DNA of 64,000 nucleotides from Paenibacillus polymyxa (GCF_015710975.1 NZ_CP049783.1:5055001-5119000), one strand, 5' to 3'. Shown: positions 37,524-46,708, counted from the first letter of the stretch. Notes: generated by a model from the sequence alone, not told the origin. Program-made: numbers and translations.

Positions 37524-38449
37524 GTCTCTTGCAATATATGTAAAATTTGTTCAGTGATTTGTCGATACAGTCTCTTGCCTGTCACCTGCCAAGCCTCTGT
37601 ATACGTGATGGCCAACAAAGCGTTGTCATACAGCATTTTTTCAAAATGCGGCACCAACCATTTCTCGTCCACTGAGTACCTTGAGAATCCCATGCCTACA
37701 TGGTCGTAGATTCCGCCCCGTGACATCGCATCCAGTGTCTTCTCTACCATTTCCAATGCCTTCTGATTCCCCGTATGTTGTGCATATCGCAGCAGAAAAG
37801 ACAAGTTATGTGAAGAAGGAAACTTCGGTGCTTCTCCGAAGCCACCATATTCATGATCGAAGGTGTGGCTGTATTCATGGAAAGCTTTATTCAAGCACTG
37901 CTCATCCAGTTCTCCGCGATAACCTGCAAGCAAATCCTGTCGTTCATGCTCGGTAAGCACCTGCTCACTCAGCTCCATCAGCTCATCCGGCTGTTCTTTC
38001 CACCGGATTCCCACCTTACTTAGCAAATCCAAAAGTCCGACACGCCCAAACTTCTGCTCCTTGGGCAAATACGTACCCGCAAAAAAAGGTCTCTGATCCG
38101 GCGTCATCAAAATCGTCAGCGGCCAACCCCCATGCCCGGTCATCGTCTCGCAGATGGACATATAGATATGATCCACATCCGGACGTTCCTCTCGATCCAC
38201 TTTAATGGATATGTAATCCCGGTTTAATACCTCAGCTACCTCTTCATCCTCGAAAGATTCTCTCTCCATTACATGGCACCAATGACAAGTCGAATAGCCA
38301 ATTGACAAGAAAATAGGCTTGTTATCACGCTTAGCAATTTCAAAAGCTTCATCTGACCAAGGGAACCAGTTTACCGAATTGTAAGCATGTTGCAATAGAT
38401 ACGGTGACTTTTCCTTGGCTAATCTATTCGGTTTGCTGCTCGTTGACAT
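37520..38449 (-). CDS. YyaL/DUF255 protein, N-terminal thioredoxin-like part (frameshifted)
   Basis: 309 residues. The thioredoxin-fold DUF255 domain is clear: [20 protein letters not shown], the CxxC motif in [18 protein letters not shown], and [14 protein letters not shown]. The barrel domain begins after about residue 170 and stops abruptly at [12 protein letters not shown]. One base is missing in the TTTT/ACA stretch just before the stop; adding it restores ..[11 protein letters not shown].. The function of the family is unsettled (redox or epimerase-like roles have been suggested). Whether the shift is real or a sequencing error is open. Confidence 0.87.
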   Translation of the reverse strand: MSTSSKPNRLAKEKSPYLLQHAYNSVNWFPWSDEAFEIAKRDNKPIFLSIGYSTCHWCHVMERESFEDEEVAEVLNRDYISIKVDREERPDVDHIYMSICETMTGHGGWPLTILMTPDQRPFFAGTYLPKEQKFGRVGLLDLLSKVGIRWKEQPDELMELSEQVLTEHERQDLLAGYRGELDEQCLNKAFHEYSHTFDHEYGGFGEAPKFPSSHNLSFLLRYAQHTGNQKALEMVEKTLDAMSRGGIYDHVGMGFSRYSVDEKWLVPHFEKMLYDNALLAITYTEAWQVTGKRLYRQITEQILHILQET

Positions 38450-38596
38450 GGGGCATCACCACTTCCGTAGTTGGATTTTATGCTCGGTATTATTTTACCC
38501 TAAATGGGTGGTAAAAGTCGGAAGAACAGAAAAAAGATAATGACTCTCAACCGAATCTATCAATAAATTATTTATTCAGGTCATAAGTAGGTATGA

Positions 38597-38629
38597 AAAA
38601 GCACCGTCGGATATTCTCCAACAGTGCTT
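38597..38629 (-). terminator. Terminator of the esterase gene
   Basis: Minus-strand AAGCACTGTTGGA pairs with TCCGACGGTGCTT (two wobbles) around 5 bases and is followed by TTTTT. Confidence 0.85.
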
Positions 38630-38666
38630 TGTTTACTGCAATCGTACCTTATTAATGTTTAGCATG

Positions 38667-39656
38667 TTACTGATTAGAATCTATATCAAATATCTTCAGA
38701 GCTTTCAGTAAGGCGTATTCACTTGTTCTGGTCCCTTCTTTTGAAAAATGCGCATCTGGAAAAGCGGGGGACATATGATGGTACCCGGGATAGACATGTA
38801 ATTCCACTAAGACACCATCAAAGACCAGTTGTTTAGCAAAAGATAAGGCTTCATCAATAAATAGATCAATGGTACCTATATTTATATAAGTCGGTGGTAA
38901 CCCGGCCAATGACTTTGCACGGGCTGGCACATAATACTCACTTACCTTGTTAGACCCCGGTTCAATCCCCAATACAGATTTCCAGCCAAAATAATTACTT
39001 TGTTTTGTCCAAATAAACTCTCCTGCGTGTGGATGCTCTGGTGCGATACTTGTGCGGTCATCTAGCATTGGCCTCATTAATCTTAGATGATGGATTGCGA
39101 ATTCCTTCTGATCACGAATGTACAAAGCTAAGCCAGCCGCCAAACCACCACCAGCGCTACTGCCCCCGACGGCAACTTTCTGAGTATCTATCCCTAACTC
39201 TTCCGCATGTTCAATACACCATTTTAGGCCCGAATAACAATCCTGTAACTGACTTGGCTGTACATGCTCTGGCGCTAGGCGATAGTACACAGATACACAA
39301 CAGAAACCATGTTCTGCAGCAAGAGCTGCATTAGCAGGACGATTCACGACTGGACTTCCTAAGACCATTCCGCCTCCGTGTATGGAATAATATAGAGGCA
39401 TCTTATTATGCTTTGATTGTTTGGGCTTAATGATTTCTATTTGAATATCTGGACCACTAAAACAACTTGGCACAATCTTTTTTTCTAATGTAACAGGGAA
39501 TATCTGCGTTACATCTAATGGTTGCATCATTTGAGATTGGCTTTTACGTGCTTCCATTAGTGTAGATTTGGTAAGATCAGTTGTTGGTATTAAATCAACT
39601 ACACTGATAATTTCTGGATCAATCAGATGTCTACTTCTACTTTTTTGTTCCCTCAT
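38667..39656 (-). CDS. Alpha/beta hydrolase, HSL-type esterase/lipase
   Basis: 329 residues of the hormone-sensitive-lipase family. The oxyanion motif is YSIHGGGMVLGSP, the nucleophile motif VAVGGSSAGGGLAAG, the Asp lies in INIGTIDLFIDE and the His in HVYPGYHHMSPAFP. It has no signal peptide and hydrolyses short-chain esters in the cytoplasm by family analogy. It is monocistronic with a clear terminator. The region upstream to 39877 holds nothing that I can support. Confidence 0.92.
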   Translation of the reverse strand: MREQKSRSRHLIDPEIISVVDLIPTTDLTKSTLMEARKSQSQMMQPLDVTQIFPVTLEKKIVPSCFSGPDIQIEIIKPKQSKHNKMPLYYSIHGGGMVLGSPVVNRPANAALAAEHGFCCVSVYYRLAPEHVQPSQLQDCYSGLKWCIEHAEELGIDTQKVAVGGSSAGGGLAAGLALYIRDQKEFAIHHLRLMRPMLDDRTSIAPEHPHAGEFIWTKQSNYFGWKSVLGIEPGSNKVSEYYVPARAKSLAGLPPTYINIGTIDLFIDEALSFAKQLVFDGVLVELHVYPGYHHMSPAFPDAHFSKEGTRTSEYALLKALKIFDIDSNQ

Positions 39657-39877
39657 GATAGTCGTTTCCCCACTTTCTTGTTTTAAAGATAATGAATCAA
39701 TACATAAATTCTTTCATTTATTCAGAATCGGCACCGTCCCAAATCCGTTGATGCTGTCGTTTATATTCATATTTTAAAGATTAAAATATGCTTTATAAAT
39801 GAAAACAACGAGTTAGAATCATTTTTGACATAAAACCAATAATGAAAAAATGAGGTGCAATCCAATCTTTTGCCAAA

Positions 39878-39925
39878 CAAAAAAACGTGACCGGATTGGT
39901 TTTTCACCGCGATCATCCGGTCACG
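39878..39925 (-). terminator. Terminator of the CD3324-type gene
   Basis: CGTGACCGGAT and ATCCGGTCACG form a perfect 11-base stem. The minus strand continues with seven T. It lies about 130 bases beyond the stop at 40056. Confidence 0.8.
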
Positions 39926-40055
39926 CCCTCAGCTCACCATGTCAGGAGCCAAAATTAAATTTATTGACGCGAGTATAGCACCACGCCACTTTGCAAATAG
40001 GTACTTTTTATGTCCACTTCATGGGGTATCGATCGATATTCGCTGGCGTATCCCC

Positions 40056-40325
40056 CTACTTTTTATGTGAATACACAATTTTCTTAATGGTTTCGGTAGA
40101 GAGAAAAAACTCCTTAGCTAATTGCTCAATACTGCTACGATTTTGAAAAGCTTTTCTGATCGCGGCATTTCGCTGTTCAAGCAACCTTTTCCCGCCGCTC
40201 AAACTGCCCCAATCCATATATTCCGTTTTTGGCTTAGGAATATACAGAGTCTCTCCTTGAACATATTTTTGAATTTCCGTAATTAGTTTTTGAGGTAAAA
40301 CTTTTGTAGCATTCGTATATCTCAA
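40056..40325 (-). CDS. CD3324-family small DNA-binding-like protein
   Basis: 89 residues from TTG 40323-40325, 8 bases after AGGAG. It matches the CD3324 family: LPQKLITEIQKYVQGETLYIPKP, then a C-terminal helix-turn-helix (SIEQLAKEFFLSTETIKKIVY) like that of the Mor activator. A role in transcription is inferred only from that motif. The start codon overlaps the stop of a short upstream frame, so translation may be coupled. Confidence 0.82.
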   Translation of the reverse strand: MRYTNATKVLPQKLITEIQKYVQGETLYIPKPKTEYMDWGSLSGGKRLLEQRNAAIRKAFQNRSSIEQLAKEFFLSTETIKKIVYSHKK

Positions 40326-40504
40326 TTTGCTCGCTCCTTATTTTGATTCTTTAAAATAAGGTGCAAAGCCAAAAATATTAAAAAAGCTTGTTCAGCGTTT
40401 AAAAATTGTTTCGCCCCATACAAAGTAACGCTTTCCCAATAATTGGCTTTGCATGAGTGTAAGAAGTCACAGACAATCCCAATAGATTCTCCATCAGTAG
40501 GCAC
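40322..40504 (-). CDS. Small hypothetical ORF upstream of the CD3324-type gene
   Basis: 60 codons from a GTG, with a hydrophobic helical C-terminus (AEQAFLIFLALHLIL) and the CD3324 ribosome site within its last codons. I do not recognise it. The AAGGGGG ribosome site lies too close to the GTG and is better placed for an ATG in another frame that encodes only 31 residues. A frameshifted or decayed gene is therefore possible. Confidence 0.3.
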   Translation of the reverse strand: MPTDGESIGIVCDFLHSCKANYWESVTLYGAKQFLNAEQAFLIFLALHLILKNQNKERAN

Positions 40505-40665
40505 CCCCTTTTACTTCGCAAGTATAGCATAACTCTGCTCACCTGATCTTCATTCATTTGCGAGGTGCTGGCGGGACGCTTTTTTGCTCGACTCTTGTTA
40601 TTTGCAAGCCAATGTTTTATATTGACATAAGAGTAGGTCAAAAATAAAAGAGGTGAACGGACGAG

Positions 40666-41388
40666 ATGTCTCCACGAACGAAGGAACAAAATGAAGAGAT
40701 CCGGCTACGGCGTCTGGCGCAAATCCGGAAAGCGGCTGCCGATGTTTTTTTGAATAAAGGGCCTTTACTGGAAATCCGTGATGTGGCCGTGCAGGCGGGA
40801 CTCGGCTATGGCACGGTATACCATTATTACGGCAATAAGGGTGATCTGCTCCACGATCTGCTATGGGACGCGTTGGAGCGGTCCGGGGGATGGTTGGAGG
40901 CCCCGCGTGCTTCGGCTTCGGGGCAGGCGCCGGCGCGCGGGCATTTCGGCTTGGCTGTGGCGGCAGATATCGGGAACACGTCTGCCGCGGATTCCCAAAG
41001 CAAAAGCCGCGAAACGGCCGCTACCGCAGAGCTTGGCCCCGTCGCCGCCGCTGGCGTCCGGCTACTGCAGCTTTGGGCGGAGGACCACGCCCTGTACCTG
41101 CTGCATAAGCTGGCCGGTGAGGGCTTTGCCTCGCTGCCTGAAGCGCGCTCGGCCCCACTCTCGGCCGCTTTTCGCCGGGAGGTGCTAGCGCCGCTTGCCG
41201 CTTTGCTGGAGACTGGGCGTGCGGTGGACGAGGTTGCCGCTTCCGGCGAAAATACGGCAGAGTCGCCGTATCGGCTACACCACGCGGAAATGCTGCTGGC
41301 CGCCTTGGTCGGCTGCGCCTCGCTTTCGCTTCGTCGCGGAAAGCTGCACGAAGAGGCCTGGGATATCGCCCGGTTTTTAAAATTATAG
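40666..41388 (+). CDS. TetR/AcrR-family regulator, G+C-rich
   Basis: 240 residues. The N-terminal helix-turn-helix (RRLAQIRKAAADVFLNKGPL; DVAVQAGLGYGTVYHYYGNKGDLL) is intact. The C-terminal part includes an Ala/Ser-rich stretch (about residues 83-125) unusual for the family and looks helical after it. Base composition differs sharply from the neighbours: 43 of the 60 bases at 40921-40980 are G or C. A methionine aminopeptidase gene starts 26 bases downstream and has the same composition, so the two probably arrived together. Confidence 0.87.
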   Translation: MSPRTKEQNEEIRLRRLAQIRKAAADVFLNKGPLLEIRDVAVQAGLGYGTVYHYYGNKGDLLHDLLWDALERSGGWLEAPRASASGQAPARGHFGLAVAADIGNTSAADSQSKSRETAATAELGPVAAAGVRLLQLWAEDHALYLLHKLAGEGFASLPEARSAPLSAAFRREVLAPLAALLETGRAVDEVAASGENTAESPYRLHHAEMLLAALVGCASLSLRRGKLHEEAWDIARFLKL

Positions 41389-41414
41389 AATGGATAAGGA
41401 GCGAATCATCAAAG

Positions 41415-42161
41415 ATGATCATTTTAAAATCACCAAGAGAAATCGAAGAAATGAGACCGGCGAGCCAGATCGTTGCGGACTGCTACCGCGAGGTGGTCAA
41501 ACTGATCGAGCCTGGGATCACCACCCGGGAAATCAATGACTTTGTTGCCAGACACATCACTAAGCTGGGCGGCAAGCAGTTTACGAAAGGGTACAACGGT
41601 TTCCCTGCCGAAACCTGCATTTCGGTCAACGATGTGGTCGCCCACGGCATTCCTTCGAACCAGGCGCTTATGGACGGCGACTTGTTGAAGCTCGACATCG
41701 TCGTGGAATACGGCGGATGGTTCGGCGATTCGTGCTGGTGCTATGCGGTGGGCAATATCCGGCCGGAGGCGCAAAAATTAATGAAGGTGACAAAGGAATG
41801 CTTGGATTTGGGGATTGCCCGTGCACTCCCCGGGGGTCGGCTCGGCGACATAACGTCGGCGATTCAACAGCATGCGGAAGCAAACGGGTTTTCGGTTGTA
41901 CGCGATTTGCTCGCGCACGGGATCGGACGGAGCCTGCACGAGGAGCCGAGCTACGAGCATATCGGCATAGCTGGTAAAGGTATTCGGTTAAAGGAAGGCA
42001 TGGTGTTTACCATTGAACCGATGATCAACGAAGGTACGTTTCGTATTACGATCGACGACGATCAATGGACGGCGAGAACGGCCGACGGCAAGTTGTCGGC
42101 ACAATATGAGCATACGATCGCAGTTACACAGGACGGCCCACTGATTTTAACGGCCCAGTAA
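41415..42161 (+). CDS. map: Type I methionine aminopeptidase (additional copy)
   Basis: 248 residues, the usual length for a type I enzyme without a zinc-finger extension. The five metal ligands are visible in order: the two Asp in LLKLDIVVEYGGWFGDSCW, the His in LLAHGIGRSLHEEP, the Glu in VFTIEPMINEG and the Glu in LSAQYEHTIAV. It removes initiator methionine from nascent proteins. The housekeeping map gene of Firmicutes normally lies in the ribosomal-protein region, so this one, paired with a TetR gene and G+C-rich, is likely an accessory copy. Confidence 0.93.
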   Translation: MIILKSPREIEEMRPASQIVADCYREVVKLIEPGITTREINDFVARHITKLGGKQFTKGYNGFPAETCISVNDVVAHGIPSNQALMDGDLLKLDIVVEYGGWFGDSCWCYAVGNIRPEAQKLMKVTKECLDLGIARALPGGRLGDITSAIQQHAEANGFSVVRDLLAHGIGRSLHEEPSYEHIGIAGKGIRLKEGMVFTIEPMINEGTFRITIDDDQWTARTADGKLSAQYEHTIAVTQDGPLILTAQ

Positions 42162-42259
42162 GAATAAAGACGAACAGTCGGGAATGCGTCATTTTAGGAA
42201 ATAAGCGCCGACCCGGCCTGCTTGGTCCGGCGAAAGTTCGTAATCCGAAACGTGAAATA

Positions 42260-42292
42260 GCGCTGGTCCCAGGCTGGAACCAGCGCCTTTTT
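42260..42292 (+). terminator. Terminator of the tetR-map pair
   Basis: GCGCTGGT and ACCAGCGC pair around 11 bases, followed by CTTTTT, 98 bases past the stop. Confidence 0.85.
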
Positions 42293-42396
42293 ACATGGTT
42301 TGTATCTTTACCGATTTACGAAAAACCATATTGTTATGCGGTTTTTTATTATGACTTTGGTATCATGTTACGGATTTACACTCTCTCTTGGCTAGC

Positions 42397-42597
42397 CTAT
42401 CTTGCATGTATGTTTTTCATTGCATATCTTGCTATTGGCTGAGCAATCAATAACTCAATCCAAAATGCTACACCAAAATTTCTAAACCAGCTGTGAAAGA
42501 AGTTCTGGAAAGGTTCTAGGCTTATTTGTTTCGTACCAACCAAGTTCCTATAATTGTGGTAGGCTACACAAGTCGTGCTAATAATAGTAAAGTATAA
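42397..42597 (-). pseudogene. 5'-truncated DUF2798-like membrane protein remnant
   Basis: Sixty-six codons are open between a TGA at 42598-42600 and the stop at 42397-42399, with no start codon near the beginning. The translation runs LYFTIISTTCVAYHNYRN, then FQNFFHSWFRNFGVAFWI, then LIAQPIARYAMKN. This resembles the two-helix DUF2798 family (first helix, the F..xW linker, second helix ending at a Pro before basic residues). The N-terminal residues of the first helix and the start site are missing, next to the promoter region of the DUF4303 gene. Confidence 0.55.
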
Positions 42598-42632
42598 TCA
42601 AGCAAAAAACTCATAAAGGAGTATATGAACAG

Positions 42633-43163
42633 TTGAGCAATTTTCTGAGTGAATTTGAGGAAAGATTTAGAGCAGGAGTTTTGGAAGATCTCAAAAGCAT
42701 ACTGGAAGAAGTGAAGGATGAAAAAGTTTACGCTTGCGCGTTTGGCACAGACAGCGATTTTGTCACCTTATTTCTAGCTGTTAATACTGAGGAATCACTT
42801 GTTAGACATATCACAAACATGAAAGCCCAAGACCTGTGCAACAGCAAGGAAGATGAAATTTATTACAGATGGGGATTAAGCGAATATCAATATGGCGATA
42901 CAACACACCTCAATCATATTAGCAAATTTCTGTATGCAACCGACAATGTGTTGGACTATAAAGATGAAATGATAAAAATTATGGCCAAGGTAGTTAAAGA
43001 AACCGACGATGTACTTTTTACTCAATTCGGCCAATCCAAAGAAGATATTATTTTTTTCGTGTCCATGACAGATGATGATATGGCCGAGGAACTGGAAGAT
43101 CAGTCTGTAATTCAGATGACAAATGCCAAATTAGTTGATGGCTTCTTGCATCGTTATCAATAA
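42633..43163 (+). CDS. DUF4303-family protein
   Basis: 176 residues starting at TTG 42633, with AAAGGAG 11 bases upstream; the nearby ATG leads to an immediate stop. The opening (SNFLSEFEERFRAGVLEDLK, then VYACAFGTDSDFVTLFLAVN) and the RWGLSEYQYG block match DUF4303, a soluble acidic family. Many members sit near polymorphic toxins as immunity-like SUKH/Imm-type neighbours, but no toxin is adjacent here. The function is unknown. Confidence 0.8.
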   Translation: MSNFLSEFEERFRAGVLEDLKSILEEVKDEKVYACAFGTDSDFVTLFLAVNTEESLVRHITNMKAQDLCNSKEDEIYYRWGLSEYQYGDTTHLNHISKFLYATDNVLDYKDEMIKIMAKVVKETDDVLFTQFGQSKEDIIFFVSMTDDDMAEELEDQSVIQMTNAKLVDGFLHRYQ

Positions 43164-43277
43164 TACTAAATCATTCTCTTTCACATGGTTTAACTTTTTT
43201 CCAATCTCAAACACTCACTTACCAGCTACTTATTTGTAACCTTTTGAAGATAAATACGGCGCTGGAAGGTACGTTAA

Positions 43278-43312
43278 ATGGGAAGCAGCGAGATAAACTC
43301 CTTGCTTCCCAT
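43278..43312 (-). terminator. Hairpin after the hydrolase gene
   Basis: ATGGGAAGCA and TGCTTCCCAT pair perfectly over 10 bases just beyond the stop at 43317. No strong T run follows. Confidence 0.5.
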
Positions 43313-43316
43313 ATGC

Positions 43317-44027
43317 TTATTTTGCGGTTAAATGTTCTTTCAACCACTGTCTATAAAACTGTAGTTGCTCTTTGGTGTGAAAATAATGCTTTCCACGTTC
43401 CATCACTTTTAGCTGGCAATGAAATCGGCTTGCAAACGTAGATATGACGTCATATTCACACAAGTCATCTTCAGAGCCATAAAGTATGGCAGTTGGCTTA
43501 TTCCATGTATCAATTGGATGCGATTTAACATAGCAGTAATAATCCCAATAAAGTGTTCGCCCAATGGGTGTAGATATTTCTTTTTCAACTTTTAATCTAT
43601 CCTCACTTACACTGAACCATGTCATCATATTTTTGATTATTCTCTCCATATCTAGCACTGGAGAAAGAAACAGACATTGTTTTAGTGGGAGATGATGATA
43701 AGCAAGCAAACTAAAATACGCACCCATGCTACAAGCGAAAATACTAATTTCATGCCATTGCTTTTGTGTGTAACGCATGATGATGTCAAGATCATGAACA
43801 CAATTTTGAACTTTACAGACGTAGGTTTCTTCTTTGCGGTCACCATGTTCAGGCAAATCAAAACTAATGACTTGATACCCTTGTGCCGTTGCTTCTTCTG
43901 CAAATATAACGATCACATCATCTGCCTTGTTTGACATATTACCGTGGATAGCTATAAGTATCTTATCTGATTCACCACCCCACAAAATTGCCGGGATGCC
44001 CTCGATTTTCAATTTTTGCTTTATCAT
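43317..44027 (-). CDS. Alpha/beta hydrolase (small serine esterase-like)
   Basis: 236 residues. It begins with a strand and the oxyanion-type LIAIHGNMSNKADD, then VISFDLPEHGDR. The nucleophile elbow is FACSMGAYFSLLAYH (S-M-G). The C-terminal Asp lies in LYGSEDDLCEYD and the His in VMERGKHYFH. The fold is certain and the substrate is not; it resembles YjfP/prolyl-oligopeptidase-like single-domain hydrolases. Monocistronic. Confidence 0.85.
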   Translation of the reverse strand: MIKQKLKIEGIPAILWGGESDKILIAIHGNMSNKADDVIVIFAEEATAQGYQVISFDLPEHGDRKEETYVCKVQNCVHDLDIIMRYTQKQWHEISIFACSMGAYFSLLAYHHLPLKQCLFLSPVLDMERIIKNMMTWFSVSEDRLKVEKEISTPIGRTLYWDYYCYVKSHPIDTWNKPTAILYGSEDDLCEYDVISTFASRFHCQLKVMERGKHYFHTKEQLQFYRQWLKEHLTAK

Positions 44028-44120
44028 TACTTTATCCTCGCTTAAAACAGCTTGTTGTTGTCTTCCTTATCAAAATATTCTTTGTGATTCTATCCTATGA
44101 TACTACGATGATGTGAGAAA

Positions 44121-44846
44121 CTACGCCGCCATCATACTTATGGTATCGAAATTCGCTTGTTTTGCTGAGATGTGACTCCAGAGCAACTTATTATTGACGA
44201 TACTGATCATAACTTCTGGTTCTATTACATCCTGGTAGGAAAGCATAACCAAAGTTGCAATATCTCCCATCTGATATGCAGCCGTTAATGCCCTTAGAAA
44301 AGTTTTCGATTTTTCACTTTCTGGTAAGGATAATTCGCCTTTTAAGAGTTCCTCCTGAACTGCTCCTAGCGATTTTCGTGCCCGATGAAGTGCAACTTTT
44401 ACCGCTCCCTCTGTTGTGCCCAGTATGTCGGATGTTTCACTAATCGAAAATGCGAACACATCTCGCAGCAGGAAGACAGTTCTCTGAAGCGGTGATAGAT
44501 GATTCATTAAGGACTGCAACGCTATCTCAATTTCATAAGTTCCATGATCCGGTTCAGTCACTTTCGCTTGTTCCCTATTCAATATCCGAGTGAAGACTGC
44601 TTTTCTCCGTATCTCATCAATCCAGGTGTTTTTAGCAATCCGCAGCAGAAGCGCTTTGGGATTGGTATGTTCGAAATTGTTTAACTTTCCTAATGCTTTT
44701 ACCCAAGTATTCTGAGCCAATTCTTCCGCATCCCAATTTGATTTCGTAAGCGACAGACAGTAACGCTTCAGGACCGCCTGTAATTCGTCAAAGTTGTGGA
44801 TGTTCACTGAATTGTCTGTCATCTGTATAGAATCATCTATGTTCAT
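44121..44846 (-). CDS. RNA polymerase sigma factor, ECF-like
   Basis: 241 residues. Region 2 is at about 20-90 (LQAVLKRYCLSLTKSNWDAE, ELAQNTWVKALGKL, AKNTWIDEIRRK). Region 4 is at about 115-165 (LSPLQRTVFLLRDVFAFSIS, ETSDILGTTEGAVKVALHRA). A C-terminal extension of some 70 residues follows, as in SigJ-like ECF factors, though it lacks an evident SnoaL fold. No anti-sigma gene is next to it. It is divergent from clpP. Confidence 0.88.
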   Translation of the reverse strand: MNIDDSIQMTDNSVNIHNFDELQAVLKRYCLSLTKSNWDAEELAQNTWVKALGKLNNFEHTNPKALLLRIAKNTWIDEIRRKAVFTRILNREQAKVTEPDHGTYEIEIALQSLMNHLSPLQRTVFLLRDVFAFSISETSDILGTTEGAVKVALHRARKSLGAVQEELLKGELSLPESEKSKTFLRALTAAYQMGDIATLVMLSYQDVIEPEVMISIVNNKLLWSHISAKQANFDTISMMAA

Positions 44847-45045
44847 AGGCCTTCTCCTCCACAGTCATATTCTGCCCTCTGCTAAAGCAAAACCATTTGC
44901 TACCTTCATTGTAAACGAATTAGGGGTTGTAGAAGTTACACCATATACGCAAATCGTTTTTCTAATAAAAACTCCGTATCTTTTTACAGTCTGGGTTCGT
45001 TTACAAGAAGAAATCAATTGAACCAAGAAAATGGGGGTATACAAA

Positions 45046-45630
45046 ATGAGTGTTTATGTTCCTTATGTTGTTGAGCAAACCGCTCAAGGTGAACGATCAT
45101 ACGATATCTATTCCAGACTGTTAAAGGATCGCATTGTGTTTGTAGGAGCAGCCATCGACGATCAATTAGCCAACAGCATTATTGCTCAATTATTGTTTCT
45201 AGCAGCAGAAGATCCGGAAAAAGATATTTACATGTATATCAACAGCCCAGGTGGCTCTACTTCCGCAGGATTTGCCATTTATGATACGATGCAGTACATC
45301 AAGCCCGAGGTGCATACGATATGTACGGGATTTGCTGCTTCGTTTGGCGCCATCCTCTTGCTGGCTGGTGCCAAAGGAAAACGTTCTGCACTGCCGAACA
45401 GTGAAATTATGATCCATCAGCCGCACGGCGGCGCACAAGGCCAGGCCAGCGATATTGCGATCAGCGCAAAACGAATTTTATGGACTCGTGAAAAGGCAAC
45501 CCGTATCACAGCTGAACGGACTGGGCAACCTTTGGAAAAAGTGGAGAAAGACATGGACCGGGATTTTTTCATGTCTGCTCAGGAAGCACTGGAGTATGGC
45601 ATCATCGATCAAGTGATAACTTCTTTGTAG
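45046..45630 (+). CDS. clpP: ClpP serine protease subunit
   Basis: 194 residues from ATG 45046-45048 behind GGGGG; an in-frame start at 45031 would overlap the ribosome site. The catalytic triad is visible as S99 in [11 protein letters not shown]124 in [10 protein letters not shown] and D173 in [12 protein letters not shown]. The loop GFAASFGA departs slightly from the usual GMAASMGA, suggesting a second isoform. ClpP forms a double heptamer that degrades proteins delivered by Clp ATPases. No ATPase gene is adjacent. Confidence 0.93.
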   Translation: MSVYVPYVVEQTAQGERSYDIYSRLLKDRIVFVGAAIDDQLANSIIAQLLFLAAEDPEKDIYMYINSPGGSTSAGFAIYDTMQYIKPEVHTICTGFAASFGAILLLAGAKGKRSALPNSEIMIHQPHGGAQGQASDIAISAKRILWTREKATRITAERTGQPLEKVEKDMDRDFFMSAQEALEYGIIDQVITSL

Positions 45631-45700
45631 AGTATGCACAAGACGACTTTATGCTTTCCCTGCTCCGGCCAAGAAACTACAAAAAACACGAGGTGATATC

Positions 45701-45907
45701 ATGTTAGCAAGCTTGCAAGGCAAGGAAGTAACTATTCATTTCATTGACGGAACATGTGCAAGCGACGGGGTATTGGACCAGATTGACGACAAGTATGTTA
45801 AATACCTTACGCAATATCAGACGCTTGTTATTCCAATTACGTCCATTCGCACCGTATCCATAGACATTAAAGAAAAACAATCCAACAGAGTTGGATTCGC
45901 CCCATAA
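45701..45907 (+). CDS. Small hypothetical protein, beta-rich, Sm/DUF2642-like pattern
   Basis: 68 residues with a GAGGTGATATC ribosome site. The pattern LQGKEVTIHFIDGTCASDGV, then YLTQYQTLVIPITSIRTV suggests a small five-stranded barrel like DUF2642/YuzF or Sm-like proteins. I cannot assign a family firmly. It lies 70 bases after clpP on the same strand and may be co-transcribed. Confidence 0.6.
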   Translation: MLASLQGKEVTIHFIDGTCASDGVLDQIDDKYVKYLTQYQTLVIPITSIRTVSIDIKEKQSNRVGFAP

Positions 45908-45932
45908 ATCTAACATAGTATCACAGGTAATC

Positions 45933-45980
45933 GCCGATCCCACAAGTTTAAGCCATCCTTCCATGATTTGTGGAATCGGC
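45933..45980 (+). terminator. Hairpin between the small protein and MBL genes
   Basis: GCCGATCCCACAA and TTGTGGAATCGGC pair over 13 positions with one mismatch. There is no T run, so it may be a weak terminator or leader structure. Confidence 0.45.
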
Positions 45981-46023
45981 AACCCGCATGGGTGAAAATT
46001 TCATTTTACGGAGGCATGGTATT

Positions 46024-46689
46024 ATGGAAATCTCAAAGGGAGTGGAAATGCTTCAACTAGATTTTATTGGGAACAGGATTCATCCCATTCTGTTGTGGGA
46101 TCGAGAAATGGCAGTGTTAGTAGATACAGGATTTCCAGGACAAATTGAAGATTTACGCTCGGCTATGGAAAAGGTAGGCGTATCGTTTGGCAAACTAAAA
46201 GCTGTGATTTTGACACATCAGGATGTGGATCATATAGGTTGTCTTCCTGAGATTTTGCAGGAGTGTGGCAACAATATTACAGTATATGCGCATGAGCTGG
46301 ATAAGCCGTATATTCAAGGGGAACTCCCTCTTTTAAAAGATGGTCACCTTGAGAATCCCCCGAAGGGCAGAGTGGACAATACCTTAATAGATGGTCAGGA
46401 ACTGCCGTTTTGCGGAACAATTCGAGTCATCCATACGCCTGGGCATACCCCTGGTCATATCAGCCTTTATTTGAAGCAAAGTAAGATTCTCATTGCTGGT
46501 GATTCGATGTACAGCGAAAACGGGATTCTCAGAGGAATTCATGCTCCGACTACACCTAATATAAGTGAAGCTCGTCTCTCATTGAAAAAGTACTTGGATC
46601 TCGACATTGCATCGGTGGTTTGTTATCACGGGGGATTAAGTAATGTAGAAGTTAATGACCAGATATTAGGACTTAGCAAAGGATTATAA
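46024..46689 (+). CDS. MBL-fold metallo-hydrolase
   Basis: 221 residues from ATG 46024, 9 bases after GGAGG; the upstream in-frame ATG at 45970 lies inside the preceding hairpin. The metal-binding motif is LTHQDVDHIGC (HxxDxDH, a slight variant of HxHxDH with Gln in place of the second His). The later ligands are in HTPGHTPGHISLY, the Asp in LIAGDSMYS and the His in VVCYHGG. The substrate is unknown; glyoxalase II-like enzymes are the nearest in layout. Confidence 0.9.
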   Translation: MEISKGVEMLQLDFIGNRIHPILLWDREMAVLVDTGFPGQIEDLRSAMEKVGVSFGKLKAVILTHQDVDHIGCLPEILQECGNNITVYAHELDKPYIQGELPLLKDGHLENPPKGRVDNTLIDGQELPFCGTIRVIHTPGHTPGHISLYLKQSKILIAGDSMYSENGILRGIHAPTTPNISEARLSLKKYLDLDIASVVCYHGGLSNVEVNDQILGLSKGL

Positions 46690-46708
46690 AATTTACTCTT
46701 AGTTACGA

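Noticed and set aside
40399..40689. 96-codon minus-strand ORF
   Set aside because: It crosses the start of the tetR gene, lacks a ribosome site at its first codon and shows no family pattern.
40863..41108. Long ORFs in several frames within the G+C-rich tetR gene
   Set aside because: High G+C gives few stop codons; only the tetR frame shows a recognisable domain.
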